A DNA stretch of 38,163 nucleotides, taken from the IMG/VR virus record IMGVR_UViG_3300034198_013112, positions 1 through 38,163 of that record; one strand, written 5' to 3'. Source of the DNA: a virus. Under the pieces are notes generated by a model, which saw only the letters and a program-made list of their open reading frames with translations, did not search any database and was not told where the DNA came from. The position numbers and the translations under genes were made by a program. Of this stretch, positions 8,271 to 15,644 are shown in pieces; the first letter of the stretch is position 1; each line of letters opens with the position of its first letter.

Positions 8271-8276
8271 TAAATA
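8269..8276 (+). promoter_or_regulatory. Late-type promoter GATAAATA (one mismatch)
   Basis: GATAAATA matches the late box at seven of eight positions and overlaps the gp46 stop codon. The last A is 6 nt before the ATG at 8282, the same spacing as at 1486-1493, so the predicted transcript again begins at the start codon. There is no Shine-Dalgarno sequence in the gap. Confidence 0.6.
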
Positions 8277-8281
8277 TTTTT

Positions 8282-8599
8282 ATGGCAATACCAGAAAAAC
8301 TAAAGTATAGAGGAAATTACAGACAATATGATGAGAGAGGATATGAATTAATATATGATGTTGGCGATGTTGTTGTTTTTAATGGTCAGCAGTTTGTTTC
8401 AATTACGAGAAATAAAGGGCAGATACCAACGAAGAGGAGTTCGGGTTGGAAGGAGTTGACTGCTGATTTTGAAAATTATCATTATCAGGACTCAATTCCA
8501 TTAAATGCAAATGTTGGAGATAGATGGGTTGACAGATTGACTGGAAAAATGTATACTTACATAGAAGACAAAAATGGATTTCATTGGGTAGAATTTTAA
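8282..8599 (+). CDS. Small late-type protein, possible carbohydrate-binding fold
   Basis: A 105-residue protein I cannot name. Its first half, YRGNYRQYDE...YDVGDVVVFNGQQFVS, has the pattern seen in short carbohydrate-binding modules of the ChiC/CBM5-12 kind (aromatic residues around a VGDVV.FNG.QF core), which phages often carry on virion proteins. The second half has a similar beta-type pattern with NANVGDRWVDRLTGKMYTY. The late-type promoter right at its start codon suggests expression with structural genes, although it sits inside the replication block between 46 and 45. A virion accessory role is inferred. No signal peptide or membrane segment. Confidence 0.5.
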   Translation: MAIPEKLKYRGNYRQYDERGYELIYDVGDVVVFNGQQFVSITRNKGQIPTKRSSGWKELTADFENYHYQDSIPLNANVGDRWVDRLTGKMYTYIEDKNGFHWVEF

Positions 8600-8776
8600 A
8601 TGGATAAGAACAATAAGAACAATTCAGGTCCAAGACCTCGTACTGATCGTGGAACTTTTAGCAAGGAAAAGAATGGTGAGCGTCACCGCTGGAAGCAGAA
8701 CATGAAGGATCTGAAGTATTCAGATCCAGATGAAGACGATGACATGTTGGACATCGTTGACGACAGTAAAGATTAA
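8600..8776 (+). CDS. 58-residue protein with acidic tail before gene 45
   Basis: A short ORF starts on the base after the preceding TAA and ends 11 nt before gene 45. The protein begins MDKNNKNNSGPRPRTDRGTF, has a basic middle (KEKNGERHRWKQNMKDLKY) and ends in an acidic tail (DPDEDDDMLDIVDD). A split basic/acidic layout fits a small protein that contacts nucleic acid or polymerase, but this is only an inference. T4 carries small genes and rpbA here; this is far shorter than RpbA (129 residues) and does not look like it. Its exact fit between two genes argues it is real. Confidence 0.65.
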   Translation: MDKNNKNNSGPRPRTDRGTFSKEKNGERHRWKQNMKDLKYSDPDEDDDMLDIVDDSKD

Positions 8777-8787
8777 AGGAACATACT

Positions 8788-9477
8788 ATGAATACCGTGA
8801 CACAAATCAATCTTAGCAAGACTACTTTGGCGATTCTTAAGAATTTTGCCACATTGAATTCAAATATTCTCGTTAGTCCTGGAAATACAATCAAGACAAT
8901 TACTCCATCTATGAATGGCATGGCTGAAGCCAGCGTAGAGGAAACTTTTGAAACTGAGTTTGGTATCTGGGATCTTAGCAAGTTCCTTGGTGTAATCAGT
9001 CTTTTCACAAATCCAACCTTTGAGTTTGAGGAAAAGTCTGTTCGTATTCGTGGAAGCAATGATACGGTTGTGAACTACTATTATTCAGAACCAAGGCTTC
9101 TTACTACACCGACGAAGTCTGTTAATATGCCAGAAATCAGCATTGAGACAAATCTAACGCAGGATATGTTTTCTGAGCTAACCAGAGCTAGTTCTATTCT
9201 TCAGTTGCCAGATATTTCATTCCAAAACCGTGGAGATGACATTTATGTAGTGGTATCTGATCGAAATGATCCAACCAGCAATAACTGCGAGATCAAACTT
9301 GACGGTTCTGCTAATGGTGCCCAGTTTAATTTTAATTTCAAGATGGACAATATTCGACTTCTTCCAGGAAATTACAAGATCTCCTTCGCCAAGAACATCG
9401 TAGGTCGTTTTGAGAATGAAAATATTTCCCTGACTTATTGGTTTGCAATGCAGCCCAACTCCTTCTATAATGGTTAA
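8788..9477 (+). CDS. 45: Sliding clamp gp45
   Basis: gp45 is the trimeric ring that tethers the phage DNA polymerase and also activates late transcription with gp55 and gp33. The protein has 229 residues against 228 in T4. It shows the family's features: an N-terminal LSKTTLAILKNFATLNSNIL helix-strand unit, FETEFGIWDLSKFLGVISLF (about 53-72), and the C-terminal LPGNYKISFAKNIVGRFENE region. AAAGGA is placed 7 nt before the ATG. It precedes gene 44 by 2 nt and so follows T4 order. A late-type box at 8269 can transcribe this gene too. Confidence 0.95.
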   Translation: MNTVTQINLSKTTLAILKNFATLNSNILVSPGNTIKTITPSMNGMAEASVEETFETEFGIWDLSKFLGVISLFTNPTFEFEEKSVRIRGSNDTVVNYYYSEPRLLTTPTKSVNMPEISIETNLTQDMFSELTRASSILQLPDISFQNRGDDIYVVVSDRNDPTSNNCEIKLDGSANGAQFNFNFKMDNIRLLPGNYKISFAKNIVGRFENENISLTYWFAMQPNSFYNG

Positions 9478-9479
9478 AC

Positions 9480-10427
9480 ATGAACAACAATCCACTTGAA
9501 TTCCTGTGGGTCGAAAAGTATCGACCCAAGACAATTAATGATTCGATCCTCCCATCGTCCTTGAAGCAGACCTTCAAGGACATGGTTGCTAAAGGACAAC
9601 CACAAAATCTTCTTCTTTCTGGAACGGCTGGTACTGGAAAGACAACTATTGCAAAGGCTCTTTGCCATGAGTTTGGAGTTGATTGGATCATCATCAACTG
9701 CTCCGAAGATGGTAATATTGACACACTCAGAACAAAGATTAGGCAATTTGCCAGCACTGTCTCCTTCTCGGAAGCCAAGAAAACCGTTATTCTTGACGAG
9801 TTTGATTATAGCAATGCCCAGAGTATTCAACCAGCCTTGCGCGGAGCCATAGAGGAATTCTCCGCAAATTGCCGATTTATCATTACTTGTAATTACAAGT
9901 CTCGTATTATTGAACCTATTCATTCTCGTTGTACTTGCATTGACTTTACCGTTCCACAGGATGAAAAGAAACAGATCTGCACCCAAATGTACTCTAGATG
10001 TGAGCAGATTCTTAAGAATGAGGGAGTAAAGTATGATGGACAAAGTCTAGCCAAACTGATTACCAAGCATTTCCCTGATTTTCGTAGAGTATTGAATGAA
10101 CTTCAGAGGTATTCTGTGTCTGGAATGATTGATCAAGGTATCTTGGTCAATGTAGCAGATACAGAGATCAAGAATTTGGTTGAGAGTATGAAGAAGAAGG
10201 ACTTCCAAACAGTTCGTAAGTGGGTGGCGGCAAATGTCCATATGTCCCACAGCGACATCTTCAGGAAGATCTACGATAGTCTAACAGAGGTTCTTAACAA
10301 GCAATCGATCCCACAAGCAATTATTGTTATTGGGGAGTATCAATACAAGGCTGCTTTTGTTGCTGATCAGGAAATCAATATGGTAGCTTGTCTTGTAGAA
10401 TTGATGATGACATGTGAGTTTAATTGA
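9480..10427 (+). CDS. 44: Clamp loader large subunit gp44
   Basis: gp44 is the AAA+ ATPase that, as a tetramer with one gp62, opens and loads the gp45 clamp on primed DNA. It has 315 residues (T4: 319). Motifs: VEKYRPKT 11-18 (box II), Walker A GTAGTGKT 48-55, Walker B VILDEFD 103-109, sensor 1 ITCN 135-138, and the SRC motif 149-151 (HSRCTCID), which supplies the arginine finger. A C-terminal collar domain follows (about 230-315). The stop codon shares a base with the gp62 start (TGATG), so the two subunits are probably translationally coupled as in T4. Confidence 0.96.
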   Translation: MNNNPLEFLWVEKYRPKTINDSILPSSLKQTFKDMVAKGQPQNLLLSGTAGTGKTTIAKALCHEFGVDWIIINCSEDGNIDTLRTKIRQFASTVSFSEAKKTVILDEFDYSNAQSIQPALRGAIEEFSANCRFIITCNYKSRIIEPIHSRCTCIDFTVPQDEKKQICTQMYSRCEQILKNEGVKYDGQSLAKLITKHFPDFRRVLNELQRYSVSGMIDQGILVNVADTEIKNLVESMKKKDFQTVRKWVAANVHMSHSDIFRKIYDSLTEVLNKQSIPQAIIVIGEYQYKAAFVADQEINMVACLVELMMTCEFN

Positions 10428-10804
10428 TGGAACTGAATGATTTTTTCAATTCTATAAACAAGACAAAGAAAGATATCGTAGGTAAGGACGAAAAAGCCGA
10501 AAGAGCCTATATCCCATATGTTATCAATAAATCGATGTCTTATCACAAGGATGTAGTTTTTCATGCCAATTTTATGAATCTAATGCCTATTCTAGACAAG
10601 AAAATGCAGTATGATTACTACTTGTACGGCATTTCCAAGGGTTCTAGATATGGTAAATGGCATAAGGACGAGGACAGCCGTATAGAGCCTATAATGGCAT
10701 TTTATGGGTATTCTAGGGCTAGAGCCAAAGAAGTATCAAAGATCCTCTCAGACAGCCAAATAGAAGCCTTACATAAGGTTTTAAATAGGGGTGGAAAACC
10801 ATAA
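10427..10804 (+). CDS. 62: Clamp loader small subunit gp62
   Basis: gp62 is the non-ATPase subunit of the clamp loader. The protein has 125 residues, shorter than T4 gp62 (187) but like the short forms of distant T4-like phages. Recognisable segments: MELNDFFNSINKTK at the start, YIPYVINKSMSYHKDVV (about 28-44), and MPILDKKMQYDYYLYGISK (about 53-71), followed by a KWHKDEDS loop and a C-terminal helix pair. I chose the ATG at 10427, which overlaps the gp44 TGA, over an upstream TTG at 10424. Assignment rests on family pattern plus position between 44 and regA. Confidence 0.88.
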   Translation: MELNDFFNSINKTKKDIVGKDEKAERAYIPYVINKSMSYHKDVVFHANFMNLMPILDKKMQYDYYLYGISKGSRYGKWHKDEDSRIEPIMAFYGYSRARAKEVSKILSDSQIEALHKVLNRGGKP

Positions 10805-10807
10805 AAC

Positions 10808-10815
10808 TATAAATA
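10808..10815 (+). promoter_or_regulatory. T4-type late promoter TATAAATA before regA
   Basis: An exact consensus box that begins a few bases after the gp62 stop. The predicted start is about 10821, giving a leader of about 19 nt that carries GGAG (10830-10833) 6 nt before the regA ATG. In T4 regA is an early gene in the 45-44-62-regA operon, so a late box here would add late expression to read-through from upstream. Confidence 0.78.
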
Positions 10816-10839
10816 ATTTATATTTTTATGGAGTAAAAC

Positions 10840-11244
10840 ATGTCTGAAGATGATGATATTTTTGATGGATTGGGAGTTGAGATAAAATTAAAGAATAAGG
10901 AAGACTTTCTAAAGGTAAAGGAAACTTTGACCAGAATAGGAGTTTCCTCTAAAAAAGACAAGAAACTATTTCAATCTTGTCATATCCTTCACAAGAGGGG
11001 TCGCTATGCAATCATGCATTTCAAAGAGATGTTTCTTCTAGATGGATTGGATAGTGATATATCCGATGATGATACGGCTAGAAGAAATACAATTGTCCGA
11101 TTGCTTGTTGAATGGGGTCTTATAGAAGCAGTAGATCCAGAGGAATACAAAGAACCACAACTTTCTCTGGCTAGACTTAAGATCATTCCACACAACCAAA
11201 AGAAAGAATGGCAATTGATTCCAAAATACCATATCGGTAAGTGA
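10840..11244 (+). CDS. regA: RegA translational repressor
   Basis: RegA binds the initiation regions of early phage mRNAs, including its own in T4, and blocks their translation. The match is clear: KNKEDFLKVKETLTRIG (about 18-34), KDKKLFQSCHILHKRGRYAIMHFKEM (about 39-64), RRNTIVRLLVEWGLIE (about 81-96) and EWQLIPKYHIGK at the end all have close T4 counterparts. At 134 residues it is longer than T4 RegA (122), largely because of an acidic N-terminal extension, MSEDDDIFDGLG, which T4 lacks. GGAG stands 6 nt before the ATG. It closes the 55-to-regA block; the glycan island begins straight after it. Confidence 0.97.
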   Translation: MSEDDDIFDGLGVEIKLKNKEDFLKVKETLTRIGVSSKKDKKLFQSCHILHKRGRYAIMHFKEMFLLDGLDSDISDDDTARRNTIVRLLVEWGLIEAVDPEEYKEPQLSLARLKIIPHNQKKEWQLIPKYHIGK

Positions 11245-11252
11245 TATAAATA
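11245..11252 (+). promoter_or_regulatory. T4-type late promoter TATAAATA before the glycan island
   Basis: An exact late box overlapping the regA stop codon. The predicted start is about 11258, which is the first G of GGAG (11258-11261), so the leader would be 13 nt and begin with its Shine-Dalgarno sequence. It is the only clear intergenic late promoter until 24897, so most of the glycan genes may depend on it. The genes that follow are nearly all overlapping. Confidence 0.82.
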
Positions 11253-11270
11253 TATGTGGAGATTTATATC

Positions 11271-12113
11271 ATGGAATATATGCAGGCAATTGGTGCTCCA
11301 TTTTTAGTAGAATATTCGTCAAATTCTAATTTAAAACCTAAAAAATTTGAATGGACTGTTGAGAATGCTCCATTTAAAGTTTTTATAGACTCGGCTATTC
11401 CTCATGGCATCAATTACACAAAAAAACCAGGAGAAAAGAAAGTTGCATGGATCTGTGAGTCAAGATCCATATTTCATTCTTGGTCAGTCCCTCGCAACAT
11501 CTTTGATCAACTTCTTCCTCAGATGGAAGAGGCGTATGATGCGATTTTCTTTGCGGATAAGGAATACTGTAAGAAAAGCAAAAAATTACATTTTGCATTT
11601 GCTGGTAGTAACTTACCTTGGGTAAAAGAACATAAAATCTTTCCCAAAAGCAAACTGTGCTCTATGTTTGCATCAAGCAAACGAATGACTCAGGGCCATC
11701 AACTGCGTCATCAAATTGCAGAAGCATTGAGAAATAAAATTGATGTATTTGGTGGAGCAGCAAACACCCAGAGAGTTGGAGATAACGGTTCTCCGTGGCC
11801 AGATAAAAGCGGTCAAATAAATGATTATATGTTTCAGATTGTCATAGAAAATGATAAATATGAAACTTATTTTACAGAAAAATTAACAGACTGTTTTGCA
11901 ACAGGAACTATTCCAATATACTGGGGAGCACCAGATATTGGAAAATATTTTAATACAGATGGTATGATTATAATAAATGATGAAATTGATTTACAAAAAA
12001 TGACACCAGAATATTATAATAGTAAATTGGATGCGATTAAAGATAATTTTGATCGTGTTCATAAAATGCAAGGATCCGATGACATTTTATATGAACTAAT
12101 ACAACAGCTATGA
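11271..12113 (+). CDS. GT10-family fucosyltransferase-like glycosyltransferase
   Basis: A 280-residue protein with the acceptor-end signature of GT10 alpha-1,3/4-fucosyltransferases: FTEKLTDCF (201-209) then GTIPIYWGAPDI (212-223), followed by the ING-like stretch MIIINDEIDL. The middle segment SMFASSKRMTQGHQLR (131-146) matches the family's SxK...GHxLR region used in GDP-sugar binding. Such enzymes move fucose (or a related 6-deoxy sugar) from a GDP donor to a glycan. I chose the ATG at 11271, 9 nt after GGAG; a GTG at 11256 lies upstream of the predicted transcript start. The late promoter directly upstream suggests action late in infection. GDP-mannose 4,6-dehydratase, which makes the precursor of GDP-fucose, is encoded at 23862. 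The stop overlaps the next gene (ATGA). Confidence 0.8.
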   Translation: MEYMQAIGAPFLVEYSSNSNLKPKKFEWTVENAPFKVFIDSAIPHGINYTKKPGEKKVAWICESRSIFHSWSVPRNIFDQLLPQMEEAYDAIFFADKEYCKKSKKLHFAFAGSNLPWVKEHKIFPKSKLCSMFASSKRMTQGHQLRHQIAEALRNKIDVFGGAANTQRVGDNGSPWPDKSGQINDYMFQIVIENDKYETYFTEKLTDCFATGTIPIYWGAPDIGKYFNTDGMIIINDEIDLQKMTPEYYNSKLDAIKDNFDRVHKMQGSDDILYELIQQL

Positions 12114-12781
12114 AAACTCCATTAGTAACATTTTTTGCCGATATAGAAAATCGCACATATTATAGTGATCATGCAAAAAGATTTGTTAAAAATTGTAAAG
12201 ATTTAAATATGCCTTTTATAGTGAGAGAATTGCAAAATAAAGGTGATTATAGAATGAATTGCCTTTCAAAGCCAAAATTTCTTTACGAAATGATAAAGGA
12301 AATAAATGTTCCTTTTGTTTGGATGGATGTAGATTCTATTATGCATAAGCAATTAACTGTTTTTGATGATTTAGCACCTAATTGTGATATTGGATTAGCT
12401 TTTACAAAGCTCCCAAACAATGGCGATAAATCAATATCTCTTCCAAAAGCATCTCCGATTTTTATTAATAATACTTCAGCAGCAATTCAATTTTTATGGG
12501 AATGGGTACAAGCTGCAAATGAAGCCAAAGTGAAAAATACTCCAGTATTTGATCATGAAATTTTAGCATCATTATTTGTTCATAATATAAGTAAACTTAG
12601 ATTTGGTTGTTTACCACCAAGTTATTGCATTTGGCCTGGTGAAAACATAGATGGTGAAAAACATATAACGATGGGAATTGCAGATGGAACTTCAAAAGAA
12701 GAAACTCTGAAAAGAATGGGATTTGATGATTGGGCTATTAAATATCAAACTGTTGGAAATAAATTTGTGGAGATGCAATGA
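12110..12781 (+). CDS. GT-A glycosyltransferase, single domain
   Basis: A 223-residue protein with a DVD motif at 73-75 in FVWMDVDSIM, the usual metal and nucleotide-sugar site of GT-A enzymes. It starts MKTPLVTFFADIENRTYY and has NCLSKPKFLYEMI at about 50-62. The same arrangement occurs at nearly identical positions in the N-terminal half of the next protein (12778), so the two are paralogues. The later IFINNTSAAIQFLWEWV and FDHEILASLF segments resemble GT77/nucleotide-diphospho-sugar transferase proteins. The sugar and acceptor are unknown. Overlaps both neighbours by ATGA. Confidence 0.7.
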   Translation: MKTPLVTFFADIENRTYYSDHAKRFVKNCKDLNMPFIVRELQNKGDYRMNCLSKPKFLYEMIKEINVPFVWMDVDSIMHKQLTVFDDLAPNCDIGLAFTKLPNNGDKSISLPKASPIFINNTSAAIQFLWEWVQAANEAKVKNTPVFDHEILASLFVHNISKLRFGCLPPSYCIWPGENIDGEKHITMGIADGTSKEETLKRMGFDDWAIKYQTVGNKFVEMQ

Positions 12782-14016
12782 AAACACCATTTTTAACTTT
12801 TTATTATGATATTGATGAATCTCTTTATTATGAAAAATCTGCAAATAACTTAAAAGAACAGATTGAATCGTTTGGTGGAAACTTAATTGTAAAAAATCCA
12901 AAATTAACTTCTTCGTATAATTTAAATTGTTTATATAAACCACAAATAATTCTTGAAACTCTAAAATCAATAGAATGTCCATTGATTTGGATTGATGCTG
13001 ATTGCGATATTAGAGAAATTCCTCTGGAATATGATTCTATATCTAAAAATGTAGATATTGTTTGTGTTCTCCGTGAAGAACAGAAAATTACTCCACATTC
13101 AGCTGTGATTTATTTTAATTATAATAAAAATGTAATTAATTTTTTAGAAAAATGGATAAATGAATGTAAAAAATTTATAAACAATCAATATTTTAATGAT
13201 GGAGATCATTCTATTTTTATAAATCTTATAAAAAATGAAGATCTTAATATTGGATTGATTTCTCCTTTAATGGCTTCTGTTCTTTATTCAAATTCAAAAA
13301 TAAAAATTAAAATTAGTCCAGGTGGATTTGAAACAGAAGAAAAAAAGAAAATGAAATATGTTACATTTTTAAATAGTGGTTGTATTGATATTTGTAAAAA
13401 TATGATCAAATCCGCTGAAAATGTAGGAATAAATTCAGATGATTTTTTTATAGCATGTTTGGATAAAAATGCATATGAAGAATTTAAAAATTATAAAAAT
13501 TGTTTTTTATGGTGTGATCAAAAAATAAAAGAATATCAAGATTGGACTTTTGATCCAAATAGTGGTTTTAGGAGTATTGTTAAAAATAAATGGGCTATCA
13601 TTAAACATGTTTATGAAAAACATCAAAGATTGTGTTGGGTTGATACCGACATAGTATTCAAGAAAAATCCATCTGATGGATTAAAGAATGATGAAAAAAT
13701 TTTATTTCAATGTGATAGACCAGGTAGCTGGATCTGTTCTGGATTTATGGTATTTAATAACTCAATTGAATGTCAAAATTTAATAAATGAATGTGCAAAT
13801 AATCAAACCGAAGATGATCAATTATTGATAAACCATATCGGATTGACAAAATACCACGAACATATAGCTTTACTTTCAACAGAACAGTTCCCAAATGGCC
13901 ACATTTATTATAATGTTGGTATAAAAGATCAAGCATATATTGTTCATAATAATCATATGGTTGGTATTCAAACAAAAATTAATAAGTTTAAAGAAGAAAA
14001 TTTGTGGTTTATTTAA
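12778..14016 (+). CDS. Bifunctional glycosyltransferase, two GT-A domains
   Basis: This 412-residue protein joins two different GT-A domains. Residues 1-185 repeat the layout of the preceding gene (MKTPFLTFYYDID start, NCLYKPQIILE at 50-60, WIDADCDI with DAD at 73-75). Residues 192-412 form a second unit of nucleotide-diphospho-sugar transferase (GT77-like) type, with WVDTDIVF (DTD 289-291), WICSGFMVFNN (about 317-327), and DDQLLINH (about 345-352). The linker around 186-191 is EEKKKM, which could mark an old start codon. Two transfers by one chain are inferred. It has very low GC even for this phage. Confidence 0.7.
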   Translation: MKTPFLTFYYDIDESLYYEKSANNLKEQIESFGGNLIVKNPKLTSSYNLNCLYKPQIILETLKSIECPLIWIDADCDIREIPLEYDSISKNVDIVCVLREEQKITPHSAVIYFNYNKNVINFLEKWINECKKFINNQYFNDGDHSIFINLIKNEDLNIGLISPLMASVLYSNSKIKIKISPGGFETEEKKKMKYVTFLNSGCIDICKNMIKSAENVGINSDDFFIACLDKNAYEEFKNYKNCFLWCDQKIKEYQDWTFDPNSGFRSIVKNKWAIIKHVYEKHQRLCWVDTDIVFKKNPSDGLKNDEKILFQCDRPGSWICSGFMVFNNSIECQNLINECANNQTEDDQLLINHIGLTKYHEHIALLSTEQFPNGHIYYNVGIKDQAYIVHNNHMVGIQTKINKFKEENLWFI

Positions 14017-14031
14017 AAAAGAGAAAATAAA

Positions 14032-14892
14032 ATGGCTTTATTCGGTGAACATTTAAGACCAAAAGCAGTATATCCAGTATACCCACCATACCATACTGGT
14101 TATTATCAAGAAGAATATTTTTATCACAGATGGAATGAAGATAAAAAATCTTGCGATAGGCAGTATATTGATATTTTTTGGACAAACATTTATTGCAATG
14201 GTTCTCATGTTGGACAAAGAGGTCCAAATATTCAACAGGAATTAATTAATAAACTTGACCCAAATGGTAAATATTTTACTATATGTCAACATGATGATGG
14301 TCCATTTGAACAATTACCGCAAGATACTATTATTTTTGCTTCTGGTGGAAATAGAAAATATGGAAATATAATAGCATTACCTTCAAATTGTTCTAAAATT
14401 CCAATTACATATACTGAACTAGAAACAAGACCATTATTAGCATCATTTGTTGGATCAAATACACATCCAATTCGGCAAAAAATGTTTGATATATGTAAAA
14501 ATAATGAAAAAATATTCATTTATTTGAAAGGATGGAGTCCTGTGGTAAATGAAAATGAATTTAATTTATTTACTAAAGTCACATTAAATAGTGTATTTAC
14601 ATTAGCCCCAAGGGGTTATGGTAAAAGTAGTTTTAGACTATACGAAGCCATGCAATTAGGATCAATACCTGTTTATATAAGCGATGATCCATATTTACCA
14701 TGGAATGATGAATTAAATTGGAATGAATTTTGTGTATTAATTCCAGAAAAAAATATAGAAAATTTAATTGATATTTTAATGTCATATTCAGCAGAACAAA
14801 TTGAAATAATGCGTAATAAAATGAAACAAGTATGGGAAACACATTTTTCCCTAGAAGGAATGTATCAACAAATAATAAGGAGACTCATGTGA
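14032..14892 (+). CDS. Exostosin-family (GT47-like) glycosyltransferase
   Basis: A 286-residue GT-B-type protein. The C-terminal half carries the exostosin signature: FTLAPRGYGKSSFRLYEAM (189-207) followed by GSIPVYISDD (210-219), where the Arg/Glu pair binds the donor nucleotide sugar. The N-terminal half has a plausible acceptor domain with YIDIFWTNIY (45-54) and YFTICQHDDGP (81-91). A stand-alone phage protein of this size lacks the membrane anchor of eukaryotic exostosins, as is common in bacteria and viruses. AGAG is present upstream of the ATG. The donor is not predictable. Confidence 0.78.
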   Translation: MALFGEHLRPKAVYPVYPPYHTGYYQEEYFYHRWNEDKKSCDRQYIDIFWTNIYCNGSHVGQRGPNIQQELINKLDPNGKYFTICQHDDGPFEQLPQDTIIFASGGNRKYGNIIALPSNCSKIPITYTELETRPLLASFVGSNTHPIRQKMFDICKNNEKIFIYLKGWSPVVNENEFNLFTKVTLNSVFTLAPRGYGKSSFRLYEAMQLGSIPVYISDDPYLPWNDELNWNEFCVLIPEKNIENLIDILMSYSAEQIEIMRNKMKQVWETHFSLEGMYQQIIRRLM

Positions 14893-15644
14893 ATAAGTAT
14901 TTAATGGTATTGGCATCATATAATGACCAAAGACAACAATTTTTTGAACATTACATGAGTCCTAGAAACAAAGAATATTGCAATAGACATAATTTTAATT
15001 ATCTAGAATATAAAGGTAAATTTCAAAAATATAGAGATAATTATACTTGGCTTAAATTTACTATAGTTCGAGATTTAATAAATGATGGAACTTTGAAGGA
15101 TGGTGATATTCTCACACATCTGGATGCAGATATGTGTATTGTCAAACAAGATCAATCTTATGAGACTAAAAAATCATTTACTTATTCAATTGATTCTGGA
15201 AATTCACATTGTATGGGATCATATTCATTAAAAATAAATGATTGGTCTAAAGAAATGTTAGAATTACTTTTAAGTGAAAGTCGTTACGAAATTTTCAAAG
15301 ATAAACTTACATTACACGAAGCATTTAATAGATACACCAGTTTCTGGTCTGAATTCAGAGAACAGGCATCATGGTATTCTTTGGCTGGAATTAAAAGACA
15401 TTCATGGGAACCATTTTGGAATCTACCAAATAATGGATTTCATTCAGCCAAAGATGAATATACTGCATATAGTCTTGAAGAGTTGGAAGAACATGTTGAA
15501 GTTCTTCCAACAGCATGGAATGTAACTGAATTGGAAGGAGAAACACCACCAACATTTAATATTAACAAAGTAAAAGCAGATGATGTTATTATAAGGCATT
15601 TTGCTGGTGGCCAACCTTGGAGAGCAGATTGGTTTTTTAAATGA
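14889..15644 (+). CDS. GT-A glycosyltransferase (GTG start)
   Basis: A 251-residue protein beginning at GTG 14889, which overlaps the TGA of the exostosin gene. AAGGAGA (14877-14883) lies 5 nt upstream; ATG 14904 would sit too far from it, so the GTG start is preferred. Features: an N-terminal beta strand KYLMVLASYN, YTWLKFTIVRDLI, and the DAD motif 79-81 in THLDADMCIV, a metal-binding nucleotide-sugar site. Later segments (SHCMGSYSLKIN; REQASWYSLAGIKRHSWEP) have the look of a galactosyl- or GT34-type transferase, which I cannot narrow further. Ends with ATGA coupling to the next gene. Confidence 0.68.
   Translation: MNKYLMVLASYNDQRQQFFEHYMSPRNKEYCNRHNFNYLEYKGKFQKYRDNYTWLKFTIVRDLINDGTLKDGDILTHLDADMCIVKQDQSYETKKSFTYSIDSGNSHCMGSYSLKINDWSKEMLELLLSESRYEIFKDKLTLHEAFNRYTSFWSEFREQASWYSLAGIKRHSWEPFWNLPNNGFHSAKDEYTAYSLEELEEHVEVLPTAWNVTELEGETPPTFNINKVKADDVIIRHFAGGQPWRADWFFK

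Noticed and set aside
9474-10043. Long antisense ORF (189 codons) opposite gene 44
   Set aside because: Gene 44 is certain on the + strand, the antisense product resembles nothing, and no promoter or SD supports it. All supported genes are on the + strand.
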